Under the pieces are notes generated by a model that was not told the DNA's origin, made no database searches, and worked only from the letters and a program-made list of their open reading frames with translations. A DNA stretch of 64,000 bases from the NCBI GenBank assembly GCA_963674475.2, contig CAXXFQ010000017.1, positions 62,001 through 126,000 of the forward strand. The letters are read 5' to 3'. Positions 8,486 to 16,603 of this stretch are shown here, in pieces; within the stretch, counting starts at the first letter, position 1; every line of letters begins with the position of its first letter. This stretch comes from CAXXFQ01 sp963674475. Its GTDB lineage: Bacteria; Planctomycetota; Planctomycetia; Pirellulales; Thermoguttaceae. The position numbers were made by a program, and so were the translations under genes.

Positions 8486-10282
8486 ATGATCGATCGGGAA
8501 CGTTTGATTCGGGCTCGAGACGAAGCCTGTCGCGAGTTGCTCTCCCGTCGCAACGCGGACGGTTTGTGGGTCGGGCGGCTGAGTGATTCGGCCCTCTCGA
8601 CCGCGACGGCGATCAGTGCGCTGGCGATGGTCGATCGGCATGCGGCCGAGGGTGAGCCGTGGCACGATCGGGCGATTGACGTGGGGATCGATTGGCTGGT
8701 GGCCCATCAAAACGGCGACGGCGGTTGGGGCGATACCGATCGGAGCTTTTCCAATCTGGCGACCACGATGCTGGTTCGGGCCGCGTTTCATTTGGCCGGT
8801 CGAGCCGAGTCCAATGCTCAACTCTTGCGCGAGGCGGAAACTTACTTCGAGCGTGAGGGTGGATTGGACGCTCTGCGACGTCGCTACGGCAAGGACAAAA
8901 CGTTCGTCGTTCCGATCTTGACCAACGCCGCGCTGGCCGGACTGGTCGACTGGCGCGAGGTGAGCCCTTTGCCGTTCGAGCTGGCCTGCCTTCCTCATGC
9001 GACATTACGGTTGGTTGGATTGCCGGTCGTGAGTTACGCGATCCCCGCGCTGGTGGCGATTGGTCAGGTCCGGTTTTATCATCGAAAACCGTGGAATCCT
9101 CTCACGCGGACGGTGCGTCGGTTGGCGGTCGGGCGAAGTTTGCAGAAGCTCGAAGAGATGCAACCGGCCAGCGGCGGTTTTTTGGAGGCGGCTCCGTTGA
9201 CCAGTTTTGTCACGATGAGTCTGGCTTCGACCGGACGGGCCGACGATCCGGTGGTGCGGCGAGCCGTTCGTTTTCTGGAGCATTCACAACGCGAAAACGG
9301 GGCGTGGCCGATCGATGAAAATCTGGCGACCTGGCTGACGACGCAGGCGATCGTCGCGTTGCCGTTTCAAGGAGAGATCGATCCGGGGGAAATCCCCTTA
9401 CGTTGGCTTTTGTCTTGCCAGCATCTTCACGAACACCCGTTTACCCATACCGGTTCCGGCGGTTGGGGATGGACCGACCGGAGCGGCGCGGTGCCCGACG
9501 TCGACGACACGGCTTCCGCGCTGCTTGCGTTGGCACGGCTGGCCGACTATCCGGCTACGGCACGGCATGAGTCCGATTCCGACGAGGTCGAAGCGGATCA
9601 ACGGTCCGTTCAAGATGCGGCGGCTGAAGCGATCCAATGGCTTTTGGAGCTTCAGAACGGCAACGGTGGTTGGCCGACTTTTTGTCGGGGCTGGGGCAAG
9701 ATGCCTTTCGATCGCAGTTCGACCGATCTGACCGCCCACGCGCTGCGGGCGCTTCACGCCTGGCGCGGTTTGGCGCCGAGTCGGATCAACTCGGCCATCC
9801 GGCGCGGGTTTCGATTTTTGGAATGCAAGCAGCGGCCCGACGGCTGTTGGTTGCCGCTTTGGTTCGGCAATCAGCATCTGCCGGAAGAGACGAACCCGTA
9901 TTACGGCACGGCACGCGTCTTGGCTGCCTATCGGGATTTCGATCGATTGAACGGGCGCGAGGTACGCGACGCGGTCGGTTGGCTCGAAGGGCATCAAAAC
10001 CCCGACGGCGGCTGGGGCGGCGATCCGAAGCAGCAAAGCAGTGTCGAGGAGACGGCGCTGGTTGTCGAGGCGTTGGCGTCGATCCCGGGCGGCCGTTCGT
10101 TGGAGCTGTCGTTGGAGAAGGGAGTCAACTGGCTGTTGGATTCCTTCGAGGCGGGCCGTCATCGCGAGGCGTCGCCGATAGGACTGTATTTTGCGAAGCT
10201 TTGGTACTATGAAGAGCTCTATCCGCTGATTTTCCTTACCGCCGCGCTCCGGCGAACGGGCGACTGTTTTTCGCAAGCGTAA
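8486..10282 (+). CDS. shc: Squalene-hopene cyclase family protein (class II triterpene cyclase-like)
   Basis: The 598-residue protein consists of prenyltransferase/squalene-oxidase repeats. QW-type motifs are visible as QNGDGGWGD, SQRENGAWP, QNGNGGWP, KQRPDGCW and QNPDGGWGG. The catalytic DxDD motif of class II terpene cyclases is present as DVDDTA, Asp338-Asp341, inside PDVDDTAS as in squalene-hopene cyclases. These enzymes cyclise squalene to hopene at the membrane surface. Length is slightly below the usual 630. The start is an ATG behind GAGAGGGG (8476-8483); the frame is open 72 codons further upstream but that part looks non-coding. The next gene encodes a polyprenyl synthase-like protein, which fits an isoprenoid role. 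The exact product is not predictable. Confidence 0.82.
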   Translation: MIDRERLIRARDEACRELLSRRNADGLWVGRLSDSALSTATAISALAMVDRHAAEGEPWHDRAIDVGIDWLVAHQNGDGGWGDTDRSFSNLATTMLVRAAFHLAGRAESNAQLLREAETYFEREGGLDALRRRYGKDKTFVVPILTNAALAGLVDWREVSPLPFELACLPHATLRLVGLPVVSYAIPALVAIGQVRFYHRKPWNPLTRTVRRLAVGRSLQKLEEMQPASGGFLEAAPLTSFVTMSLASTGRADDPVVRRAVRFLEHSQRENGAWPIDENLATWLTTQAIVALPFQGEIDPGEIPLRWLLSCQHLHEHPFTHTGSGGWGWTDRSGAVPDVDDTASALLALARLADYPATARHESDSDEVEADQRSVQDAAAEAIQWLLELQNGNGGWPTFCRGWGKMPFDRSSTDLTAHALRALHAWRGLAPSRINSAIRRGFRFLECKQRPDGCWLPLWFGNQHLPEETNPYYGTARVLAAYRDFDRLNGREVRDAVGWLEGHQNPDGGWGGDPKQQSSVEETALVVEALASIPGGRSLELSLEKGVNWLLDSFEAGRHREASPIGLYFAKLWYYEELYPLIFLTAALRRTGDCFSQA

Positions 10283-10344
10283 TTTCTTCCCCTTTGGTTT
10301 CCCCTCCCAGATTTTTTTACTCTCTTACGGCCGAGACCTGTTGA

Positions 10345-10350
10345 TATAAT
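10345..10350 (+). promoter_or_regulatory. Possible -10 box upstream of the DUF116/prenyl synthase gene
   Basis: A perfect TATAAT lies 25 bases before the ATG at 10375 in the 92-bp gap after the cyclase gene. No good -35 hexamer is seen 16-18 bp upstream, so this is only a candidate for a second, internal promoter. Confidence 0.3.
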
Positions 10351-10374
10351 GGGAAGAGTCCCTGTTGTCCCGAC

Positions 10375-12180
10375 ATGTTCCTTCTTCAATCGATAAAAGT
10401 CGTCCTTTTGATGTTTGAGCCGACCGATACCAATATTCCGAAAACGCCGTTTTCGAGTTCGCAGCCGCCCGAGCGAAAGCAGGTGCCGCCGTCCAAAGAG
10501 GTCCGATGTCTGATCCGTGATCGGGTGGAAGCGTTGGTGGCCGGTTTGGATCGTCGTGTTCCGATCGACAAATACGCGCTGGAGGTTCATGCGCGGGTCG
10601 TTCTCGAGCAACTCGAACTTGCCGACGCGTACCTTGGTTGGACGATGGTGATGATCGGTTCGGCGTTTTGGAAGGAGCAGGTGGCGGCGACTCCGTTGTC
10701 GCGCCGATTGCTTTTGTTGCCGCACTGTCTCCGCGATATTGAAAGTTGTCCGGCTCGATTCAACGAGTTCGGCCTGATGTGCAAGGATTGCGGTGCGTGT
10801 CGTTTGAGCGCGCTTCGGGCTCGTGCCGAAAAGCTCGGCTATCAGGTCCTCATCGCGGAAGGGTCGCCGGTGGTGATGCAGATTCTCATCGGCGGTCATG
10901 CCGACGCGATGCTCGGGGTTTCCTGCTTGGACGTTTTGGAAAAATCGCTCGAAAAGATTCTTCTGGCCGGGATTCCCTGTATGGCGGTCCCTCTTATCAA
11001 GGCCGGTTGTCAAAATACGGAGACCGACGACGATTGGGTCCTCGAGATGATCGAGATTCCCTATCGGCCGACCGGACACAAGACCCAGACCTACGTTCAT
11101 CTGCTCCGGTGTGCCAAGCGAATTTTTCAGCCGGAAGAGTTCGACTGGCTGGTTCCCCGTGATCGTCAACCGGAGTTGGCCGCGAAGGAGGCGGCGCCCG
11201 GCCTCGATCCGCTTGCGGCGACCGAATCGATCGCGTACGATTTTGCGTTGCGAGGCGGAAAGCGGGCCCGGCCGTTTGTCACCCTGGCCGTTTATGACGC
11301 GATAACCGGCGGGGGCGCGACGGGTGGCTCCGACGGCGCCGAGCGGGCTGCGGCAATTCCCGACCACGTCAAGCGAGTCGCGGTGGCCATCGAAATTTTC
11401 CACAAGGCCTCGCTGGTTCACGATGACCTCGAAGACGACGATCCGATTCGTTACGGACGGCCGACACTCCATTGCCAGTATTCGACGGCGACGGCGATCA
11501 ATGTGGGCGATTATCTGATCGGGTTGGGCTATCGAGTCGTGGCCGGTCAGTGTGGCCGGGCCGGGGCCGAAGCGGTTGTCGATATCTTGGCCCAGTTGGC
11601 CGAATCGCATACGCGGCTCTGCGAGGGCCAAGGGGCCGAACTGGCTTGGCGCGAGGCGGACGACAAACGGTTGACGCCGCTTGACGCCTTGAAGATCTAC
11701 GCGCTCAAGACGGCTCCGGCGTTTGAGGCCGCTTTGTACGCCGGGGTTCGTTTGGCCGGACCGGTCGAGGCGTATGGTCAACCGATTCATCGGTTCGCGC
11801 GGTACCTGGGCGTCGCGTTTCAGATTCTCAACGACTTGAAGAATTGGCGCTCGTCGTTGGAAGCTTTTCGAGAAACCGGGGCACCGGTCGGGTCGGACAT
11901 CGTCGGCTGTCGTCCAACGGTCCTTTGGGCCTTGGCGTTGGAGTCGGTTTCAGAAGACGAACGGCGAGAACTCGAGACTCTTCTTACTCCGCAATCGGCC
12001 CTTTCCGAAAAGGCTTTTCGACGGATCGCCGAAGTCTATCGCCGGGCGAATGTCGAGTCGCAGGCCGATCGGTTGGTTTCGAAGCATCACGAGCGGGCCC
12101 GTCGGGTGGCCGACGAAATCCAACCGGCCGCACTGAAGCAGCTGTTCTATTATCTGGCCGACAGCATCTTGGATCGATAA
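10375..12180 (+). CDS. DUF116-polyprenyl synthase fusion protein
   Basis: This 601-residue protein joins two domains. Residues about 40-260 resemble DUF116, with a Cys-rich segment (MCKDCGACRLSALR) and more conserved Cys (GVSCLDVLEKS, IPCMAVPLIKAGCQN) that suggest metal binding. Residues about 275-600 are a polyprenyl synthase (isoprenyl diphosphate synthase). GGKRARP starts at 294, and the first Asp-rich motif DDLED is at 350-354, followed by IRYGRPTLH. The second Asp-rich motif, normally DDxxD, reads NDLKN at 486-490, so two metal-binding Asp are lost. The cyclase lies directly upstream, which suggests both act on isoprenoids. A diphosphate synthase with altered chemistry or a regulatory subunit is possible. 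An alternative ATG at 10411 would drop 12 residues. Confidence 0.8.
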   Translation: MFLLQSIKVVLLMFEPTDTNIPKTPFSSSQPPERKQVPPSKEVRCLIRDRVEALVAGLDRRVPIDKYALEVHARVVLEQLELADAYLGWTMVMIGSAFWKEQVAATPLSRRLLLLPHCLRDIESCPARFNEFGLMCKDCGACRLSALRARAEKLGYQVLIAEGSPVVMQILIGGHADAMLGVSCLDVLEKSLEKILLAGIPCMAVPLIKAGCQNTETDDDWVLEMIEIPYRPTGHKTQTYVHLLRCAKRIFQPEEFDWLVPRDRQPELAAKEAAPGLDPLAATESIAYDFALRGGKRARPFVTLAVYDAITGGGATGGSDGAERAAAIPDHVKRVAVAIEIFHKASLVHDDLEDDDPIRYGRPTLHCQYSTATAINVGDYLIGLGYRVVAGQCGRAGAEAVVDILAQLAESHTRLCEGQGAELAWREADDKRLTPLDALKIYALKTAPAFEAALYAGVRLAGPVEAYGQPIHRFARYLGVAFQILNDLKNWRSSLEAFRETGAPVGSDIVGCRPTVLWALALESVSEDERRELETLLTPQSALSEKAFRRIAEVYRRANVESQADRLVSKHHERARRVADEIQPAALKQLFYYLADSILDR

Positions 12181-12208
12181 CGTTTCCGGCTGCCTTCCCG
12201 CTTTTATA

Positions 12209-12262
12209 CAAAAAAATCGGGCTTTCCATTTCCAGATGAAGCGGAAAGCCCGATTGTATATT
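12209..12262. terminator. Rho-independent terminator, usable from both strands
   Basis: A perfect 13-bp stem (12215-12227 with 12243-12255, core CGGGCTTTCC/GGAAAGCCCG) closes a 15-base loop. A run of A residues lies on the left and a T-rich stretch on the right. It separates the end of the prenyl synthase fusion from the end of the small lipoprotein gene on the other strand. Confidence 0.85.
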
Positions 12263-12283
12263 TTTCGTCAGAAGCAAAAAAGC

Positions 12284-12439
12284 TTACTTCTCGGCCGTCG
12301 CAGCGGGAGCGGCTTCTTTTTCTTGTTGTTGCGCGGCATTTTCGGCCGGGGCCTTTTCCGTCGACGGAGCGGGCTTGCAACCGACAATCGTACCGAGCGT
12401 GAACACTACCAAGCAGCAGGCAAGGAGGACTTTCTTCAT
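12284..12439 (-). CDS. 51-residue lipoprotein, function unknown
   Basis: A very small gene, too short for routine gene finding, but well supported. The translation starts MKKVLLACCLVVFTLGTIVGC: a Lys pair, a hydrophobic core and the lipobox IVGC with Cys21 as lipidation site. The mature 31 residues are Ala/Glu/Lys/Pro-rich (for example KPAPSTEKAPAEN and QQQEKEAAP) and probably disordered. AAAGGAAA lies 7-14 bases before the ATG. A sigma70-like promoter is found upstream (12499-12527) and a shared terminator downstream (12209-12262), so this is a complete one-gene unit. It may be an abundant envelope lipoprotein; no function can be given. Confidence 0.8.
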   Translation of the reverse strand: MKKVLLACCLVVFTLGTIVGCKPAPSTEKAPAENAAQQQEKEAAPAATAEK

Positions 12440-12498
12440 GGTTTCGTTTCCTTTGGGTTCAAACGTTTTTTCGTGAAGGCAATTATCGGAAAACGATC

Positions 12499-12527
12499 AT
12501 TCTAACGCCCGTTTTCTAACTACGCAA
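12499..12527 (-). promoter_or_regulatory. Sigma70-like promoter of the 51-residue lipoprotein
   Basis: Read on the minus strand, TTGCGT (12522-12527) and TAGAAT (12499-12504) are separated by exactly 17 bp. The -10 box matches the consensus at 5 of 6 positions and the -35 box at 3 of 6. The predicted leader is about 52 bases long and contains the gene's ribosome site. Confidence 0.5.
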
Positions 12528-12607
12528 GTCTAGCCTATAAGGAACCAACCGTGCGGAAGGAGGCAAAAAAGGGGGGCGACCGGAAAAATCGATCAAGGCC
12601 GGAAAAA

Positions 12608-13255
12608 CTACCAGAGCATCGGTTGTCCCGTTTCGCTTGATCGGGGGGGAGCTGTGGGAGCCGCCGCTTCGACCCACTCTTTGGTCGGTGGAGGAAGGAC
12701 CGTTCGGTGGAGCGGAGAGTCGTAGTCGGGGATCGGGCTGCGGATTGACGAATCGAAGTGCGTTACCGGCCGCGAGTGGCCCATCATTGTCGGATTGAAA
12801 TTCCAATGGGCCCGACCGGGGTTGGTCGGTGTTGTCAGGCGTGGTCCGGCGGTGACCGTGCGATACATCGAATGCATCCGGATGTGCTCCGGTTCAATGT
12901 TCTGTTTGGTCATGGTCGCCCAGTGGGGTCGTGTCATGTGTATTTCTTTCGGACGAATCCGATTGAAGCTTGGTTGGCCCATCATGATCCGATGGGGCAA
13001 GAGCGTTTTTTTGGGTTGATAAGCGGGTGCGATCGACTGTTTGGACATCTCCGGCATCAATTCCAAATGGCTTTTTCGAAGTGCTTTGGGGTCGATACTG
13101 GACCGGGCCGGCGCGGAGGGCTGGATGTTTTGGAAGAGAAATTGGGCTTCACATTCCCCCTGCGTTACCCAGAATGAAATCGCCAAAGCAAAAAAAGTGG
13201 TTGCCGTCGACGAGGGCCAATTGGGGAGAACTTTCTTAATCGATATAAGAATCAT
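12608..13255 (-). CDS. Predicted exported protein rich in Pro, Met and His, function unknown
   Basis: I do not recognise this 215-residue protein. A signal peptide-like start (STATTFFALAISFWVTQG before GECEAQF) predicts export. The rest lacks any known domain and is rich in Pro, Arg, His and Met, with short patches such as HRIMMGQPSF, MTRPHWATMTKQN and HRTVLPPPTKEW. The ATG at 13255 has no clear Shine-Dalgarno, which is common in this genome. Opposite-strand frames overlap it, but only this strand shows a signal peptide. The gene stands alone between two intergenic gaps. It might be an envelope or matrix protein; this is a guess. Confidence 0.6.
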   Translation of the reverse strand: MILISIKKVLPNWPSSTATTFFALAISFWVTQGECEAQFLFQNIQPSAPARSSIDPKALRKSHLELMPEMSKQSIAPAYQPKKTLLPHRIMMGQPSFNRIRPKEIHMTRPHWATMTKQNIEPEHIRMHSMYRTVTAGPRLTTPTNPGRAHWNFNPTMMGHSRPVTHFDSSIRSPIPDYDSPLHRTVLPPPTKEWVEAAAPTAPPRSSETGQPMLW

Positions 13256-13614
13256 TTTTTTGTCCGATTGGCCTTGACGTTTGTTTGGCTTCTTAGATAT
13301 AGATGCTATCCCAAGTTTAACTCCCTCATTCCGGCGGGGAAAAAATACCTGAAAACGGATGAACGAAGAAGGAATGAAAAAGAATCGCTTTTGTGGATTT
13401 TGACTATTTTACCAAGTTTGCCGAGGGAAACAGAATAAACCCTTTTTGGGGTAGAGAAGTGTTTGCTTGCCCAACTTGATTTTTTTCAGTCGCTCCAAGA
13501 GACGACAATCATAGCCGGACCCCGTCGATTTCGCTTAAAAGACCATTTATTTCTTCTTGCAACTTTGGATGTGAATGCTTTGCATCACCGCTGAAGGAAA
13601 GCACCAACGTAACC
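13256..13614. other. 359-bp gap without a supported gene
   Basis: The stretch lies between the minus-strand exported protein and the plus-strand zinc-ribbon protein and should contain divergent promoters. It is A+T-richer than its surroundings. I see no convincing hexamer pair, hairpin or repeat. A 76-codon minus-strand frame at 13509-13739 overlaps the better-supported plus-strand gene and is not called. Confidence 0.4.
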
Positions 13615-13842
13615 ATGAAGTGCCCGATTTGCTCCGCTGATAAAGCGTACCATGCCCCTTTGAAATGGTGGCAGAACCTTTTTTTGGCATGCCTGCTTTT
13701 GGTACCCATGCAATGTCGACATTGTTTTCGCCGTTTCAATCTCCTTTGGTTTAAAACCTGGGGAGAAGAGATTGATCCACCTTCGGAAGAAGGGGGAAGG
13801 CGAAGAACGATCCCTATCCGTGAAGGAAAGAAAGCGGCCTAG
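13615..13842 (+). CDS. Small membrane protein with split zinc-ribbon Cys pairs
   Basis: This 75-residue protein has a CPIC pair at residues 3-6 and a CRHC pair near residues 34-37, separated by a hydrophobic segment (LFLACLLLVPM). The C-terminal 30 residues are charged (EEGGRRRTIPIREGKK). The two Cys pairs look like the halves of a zinc ribbon flanking a membrane-dipping segment. AAGGAAAG lies about 14 bases upstream of the ATG, rather far for a ribosome site. No partner genes are apparent, and the function is unknown. It is a smaller relative in style of the zinc-ribbon proteins at 4050 and 45115, without clear homology. Confidence 0.65.
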   Translation: MKCPICSADKAYHAPLKWWQNLFLACLLLVPMQCRHCFRRFNLLWFKTWGEEIDPPSEEGGRRRTIPIREGKKAA

Positions 13843-14014
13843 TTCGAGGCCGGCCGAAAGGGAAGTCTTTTCGTAAAGAGACTTTACATTTCTTTAGTGG
13901 TAGAGAACTTGTTTGATTCTTCGTTGAAATCACACTTGAAAAATCCCTGGGGCAAACTTTGCAGCCAATTGGCCGGTTTCCCCCTCCTTCTTTTGAAAGC
14001 TTAGGGAAATCGCC

Positions 14015-14803
14015 TTGATCGATATTCATTGTCATCTTTTACCGGGGATGGATGACGGGTCGACCGATTGGGAAACCTCGCTGGCGATGGCACGAATTGC
14101 CGTGACCGACGGAATTTCCACGATCATTGCCACTCCCCATCAGGGCATGGGAAACCAGTCGTGTCAGGGAGATCTCATACGAACTCGCACGCTCGAAATG
14201 AACGAGCTTTTACGGCGGGAGGGCCTGCCACTTCAGGTCTTTGCCGGAGGGGAAATTCGAATCGATTCCTCGGTCGTTTCCGAAATTCGTTCGGGTCGAT
14301 GGCTCACGCTGGCCGATCAGGGGCGACATGTCCTTTTGGAGCTGCCTCATGAGTTGTTTTTTTCGCCCGAACCGATTCTGGAAGCCCTCAGACGAGCCGG
14401 AATGGTTGGCATTCTGGCCCATATCGAGCGAAACGAAGGCGCTTTGGCCGATCCGCGCTGTCTGGAACCGTTAATCCATGGTGGATGTTTTTTTCAGGTG
14501 ACCGCGTCGAGTCTGCTGGGAAAATATGGTCGAGAGGTTCAGGAATTGGCCGAATGGCTTTTCAAGCATAAAGCGGTCCATTTTGTAGCGTCTGACGCTC
14601 ATGGCCCAAAACGGAGAACGCCCCGTTTGCGCGAGGCGTACGATTGGGTCGCCCGGCATTGGGGAGAGGCGACCGCGAAGACCGTTTTTTACGACAATCC
14701 ACTGGCTGTCTTGCAAGGCGAGGAGATCGTTTCGCCTACGGTTGTCGCCAGGAAAAAACCGTCGCTTTTCGGCCGCTGGGTTCTCGGGAGAAAGGCCGGC
14801 TGA
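14015..14803 (+). CDS. CpsB/CapC (YwqE)-family protein-tyrosine phosphatase, PHP fold
   Basis: The 262-residue protein begins MIDIHCHLLPGMDDGSTDW, the signature of the PHP-type Mn-dependent tyrosine phosphatases that dephosphorylate BY-kinases and control exopolysaccharide export. Metal ligands are visible as HCH (5-7), ATPH, ELPHELFF, ILAHIER and ASDAHG. The start is TTG at 14015, with AGGGAA 6 bases upstream, and no ATG fits better. The stop overlaps the ATG of the next gene (TGATG), so translation of the two is probably coupled. No BY-kinase or polysaccharide genes are next to it, so its partner is likely encoded elsewhere. Confidence 0.85.
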   Translation: MIDIHCHLLPGMDDGSTDWETSLAMARIAVTDGISTIIATPHQGMGNQSCQGDLIRTRTLEMNELLRREGLPLQVFAGGEIRIDSSVVSEIRSGRWLTLADQGRHVLLELPHELFFSPEPILEALRRAGMVGILAHIERNEGALADPRCLEPLIHGGCFFQVTASSLLGKYGREVQELAEWLFKHKAVHFVASDAHGPKRRTPRLREAYDWVARHWGEATAKTVFYDNPLAVLQGEEIVSPTVVARKKPSLFGRWVLGRKAG

Positions 14804-15609
14804 TGCGTGACCGGACTATTTTTCCGAAGAAGAAGCCTGGCAGGCCGTTTTTCGTTCTTGCATTTTGTTTCAGTTTCCTTTCGGCTTCAATCGCCTATGG
14901 TCAGGGGTGGACCGACGTGCGAGAATCGGGGCCGTTTGTGTTGCGGGCCAATTTCTCGCTCGAATCGGCCGGGCCTCTTGTGCAAGAGCTGGACGCGTTG
15001 GAACATGAAATTACCCGGCGACTGGCGCTTCCCGCTCCGAAGGAATCGATCGACGTTTATCTCTTTGAAGATGAAAAGTCGTATCGGCGTTTTTTGCAAT
15101 CTTATTTCCCGCACCTCCCCTATCGTCGCGCGCTTTATATAAAAGAAAAGGGGGTCGGGATGGTGATGGTTCACCGGGGCGACGATTTCGAGATCGACTT
15201 GCGTCACGAGTGTACCCATGCGATTTTGCATGCGATTTTGCCGATGGTCCCGCTTTGGCTCGACGAGGGGTTGGCCGAATATTTTGAGCAACCGGCCGAA
15301 AAGCGAGCCCATGATAACCCTTATACGAGTTCGCTGCGCTGGCGAGCCCGTTTATGGATGACGCCAAAAATGGAACGTTTGGAGACGAACCAAGACTTTG
15401 CGAAGATGGGCAAAGCGGAGTACCGCGACAGTTGGGCATGGGTCCATTTCATGTTGCACGGTTCGCCCGAAGCGCACGAGGAGATGGTCCGGTATTTTCA
15501 AGATATTTACCGGAAAAATCCACCCGGACAGCTTAGCGCCCGTCTGAAACGTCGGATTCCCGATGTGGAAGACCGTTTTGCCGCCCATTTGAAGACGTGG
15601 AAAAGGTAG
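14803..15609 (+). CDS. Secreted gluzincin-like metallopeptidase (DUF1570-like)
   Basis: This 268-residue protein has a signal peptide (residues about 15-33, PFFVLAFCFSFLSASIAYG). It carries a zinc-peptidase motif HECTH at 135-139 followed by WLDEGLAEYFE, where Glu155 is the likely third zinc ligand; this HExxH plus downstream Glu is the gluzincin pattern. It should be an exported zinc peptidase or an inactive relative acting on the cell envelope. The start ATG overlaps the stop of the CpsB-type phosphatase gene by one base, implying coupled translation. An upstream in-frame extension is open but would overlap the phosphatase gene and bury the signal peptide. Substrate unknown. Confidence 0.8.
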   Translation: MRDRTIFPKKKPGRPFFVLAFCFSFLSASIAYGQGWTDVRESGPFVLRANFSLESAGPLVQELDALEHEITRRLALPAPKESIDVYLFEDEKSYRRFLQSYFPHLPYRRALYIKEKGVGMVMVHRGDDFEIDLRHECTHAILHAILPMVPLWLDEGLAEYFEQPAEKRAHDNPYTSSLRWRARLWMTPKMERLETNQDFAKMGKAEYRDSWAWVHFMLHGSPEAHEEMVRYFQDIYRKNPPGQLSARLKRRIPDVEDRFAAHLKTWKR

Positions 15610-15861
15610 GTCGAGGCGAGGTGAAAAAAACAAAATATTCCACAAACGTGTTTTTTCCTTTTTTGCCCTTTCGTCGGGAATCGATTTTCGCTACGATCCG
15701 CCTCTCGAATTGAAAATGTCGACCGTCGCCGAAGTGGCGTTTTTCGAGTGCCGCTCGGAGTCCGTGTCCTTTCGACAGACCCCGATTTTTACGGCGGTTG
15801 TCCTGTAATTGCGAAAGACAAGTGAATCCGGAATTGCCCTTTTCGGAAAGGATCTACTAGG

Positions 15862-16419
15862 ATGAAATTCTTCCATGCCGTTCGAACTGGTGCGATTGCA
15901 CTGGCCGCTTTAGGGATGTTGATTCCCTCTACTACCCTTTTAGCTGCGACCACGGTCAAAGCCAAAACAACACAAGCCGAAACGTCGGCCGCTGCGGAGC
16001 GGTTTGATGTCGGACTCCATCAAGACAACCTCCTGTTTGGTCAGGTCGTCGATGCCCAGGGCGTGCCTCAGGCGTCGGTTCCGATTCAGTTGATTCAAAA
16101 GAATCGCGTTTTGATCACCGTCAAAACGGACCCGTCCGGCTTCTTTGCCATTTCCAAGATTCCGCCCGCCACGTATCAAGTCAAATCGGGCAAAATGTCC
16201 GGGACTTATCGACTCTGGGCGCCCAAGACGGCTCCGGCCGAGGCGCAGGCCGGCGTGATGATGGTCGTCGGTCAGGGGCCGGTCCGAGCCCAGCAAGGGC
16301 CGATCGGCTATTGGTTCGGCAAGGTTTGGGAGGTGGCCGGGCTGATTGTCTCGAAGGTAGTGGCGATTCCACTGGCGATCCACGGGTGCATGACCGCCAA
16401 CCCGGAAGAGACTTGGTAA
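15862..16419 (+). CDS. Exported protein with carboxypeptidase-regulatory-like domain (copy 1)
   Basis: The 185-residue protein has a signal peptide (TGAIALAALGMLIPSTTLLAA). A beta-sandwich segment resembling carboxypeptidase D regulatory domains follows (LLFGQVVDAQGVPQASVPI, then TDPSGFFAISKIPPATYQV). A hydrophobic segment near residues 155-175 (GLIVSKVVAIPLAIHG) may anchor it. It is related to the next gene: both have a TDxxGxFA core, a RLWxxxTAP segment and a VRAQ segment in the same order, so they are likely tandem duplicates. AAAGGATC lies upstream of the ATG. Such proteins are common among planctomycete surface proteins; no enzymatic function is expected. Confidence 0.72.
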   Translation: MKFFHAVRTGAIALAALGMLIPSTTLLAATTVKAKTTQAETSAAAERFDVGLHQDNLLFGQVVDAQGVPQASVPIQLIQKNRVLITVKTDPSGFFAISKIPPATYQVKSGKMSGTYRLWAPKTAPAEAQAGVMMVVGQGPVRAQQGPIGYWFGKVWEVAGLIVSKVVAIPLAIHGCMTANPEETW

Positions 16420-16603
16420 CGGATAAATTAGTAACGGGCAAAACCGATTTTTTAATGAGTATTTGGTTTCGGTTTCGGATGCCCGGTTGTCATGCAGATC
16501 ATCTTGGAACGATTCCGGCGGCTTGCAGCCTGAGTACCGCCATCATTAAGGACGCGTGGTTCATCTTGTGAAGAGAGCAGCCGAAGATGGAGGAGCCGCC
16601 CAG

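Noticed and set aside
10219..11790. A 523-codon minus-strand frame opposite the prenyl synthase fusion
   Set aside because: No protein features; the opposite strand encodes the conserved Asp-rich motif and DUF116 domain.
13509..13739. 76-codon minus-strand frame with Cys and His residues
   Set aside because: It is the reverse of the better-supported zinc-ribbon gene at 13615-13842, and its CxxC-like residues come from the same codons.
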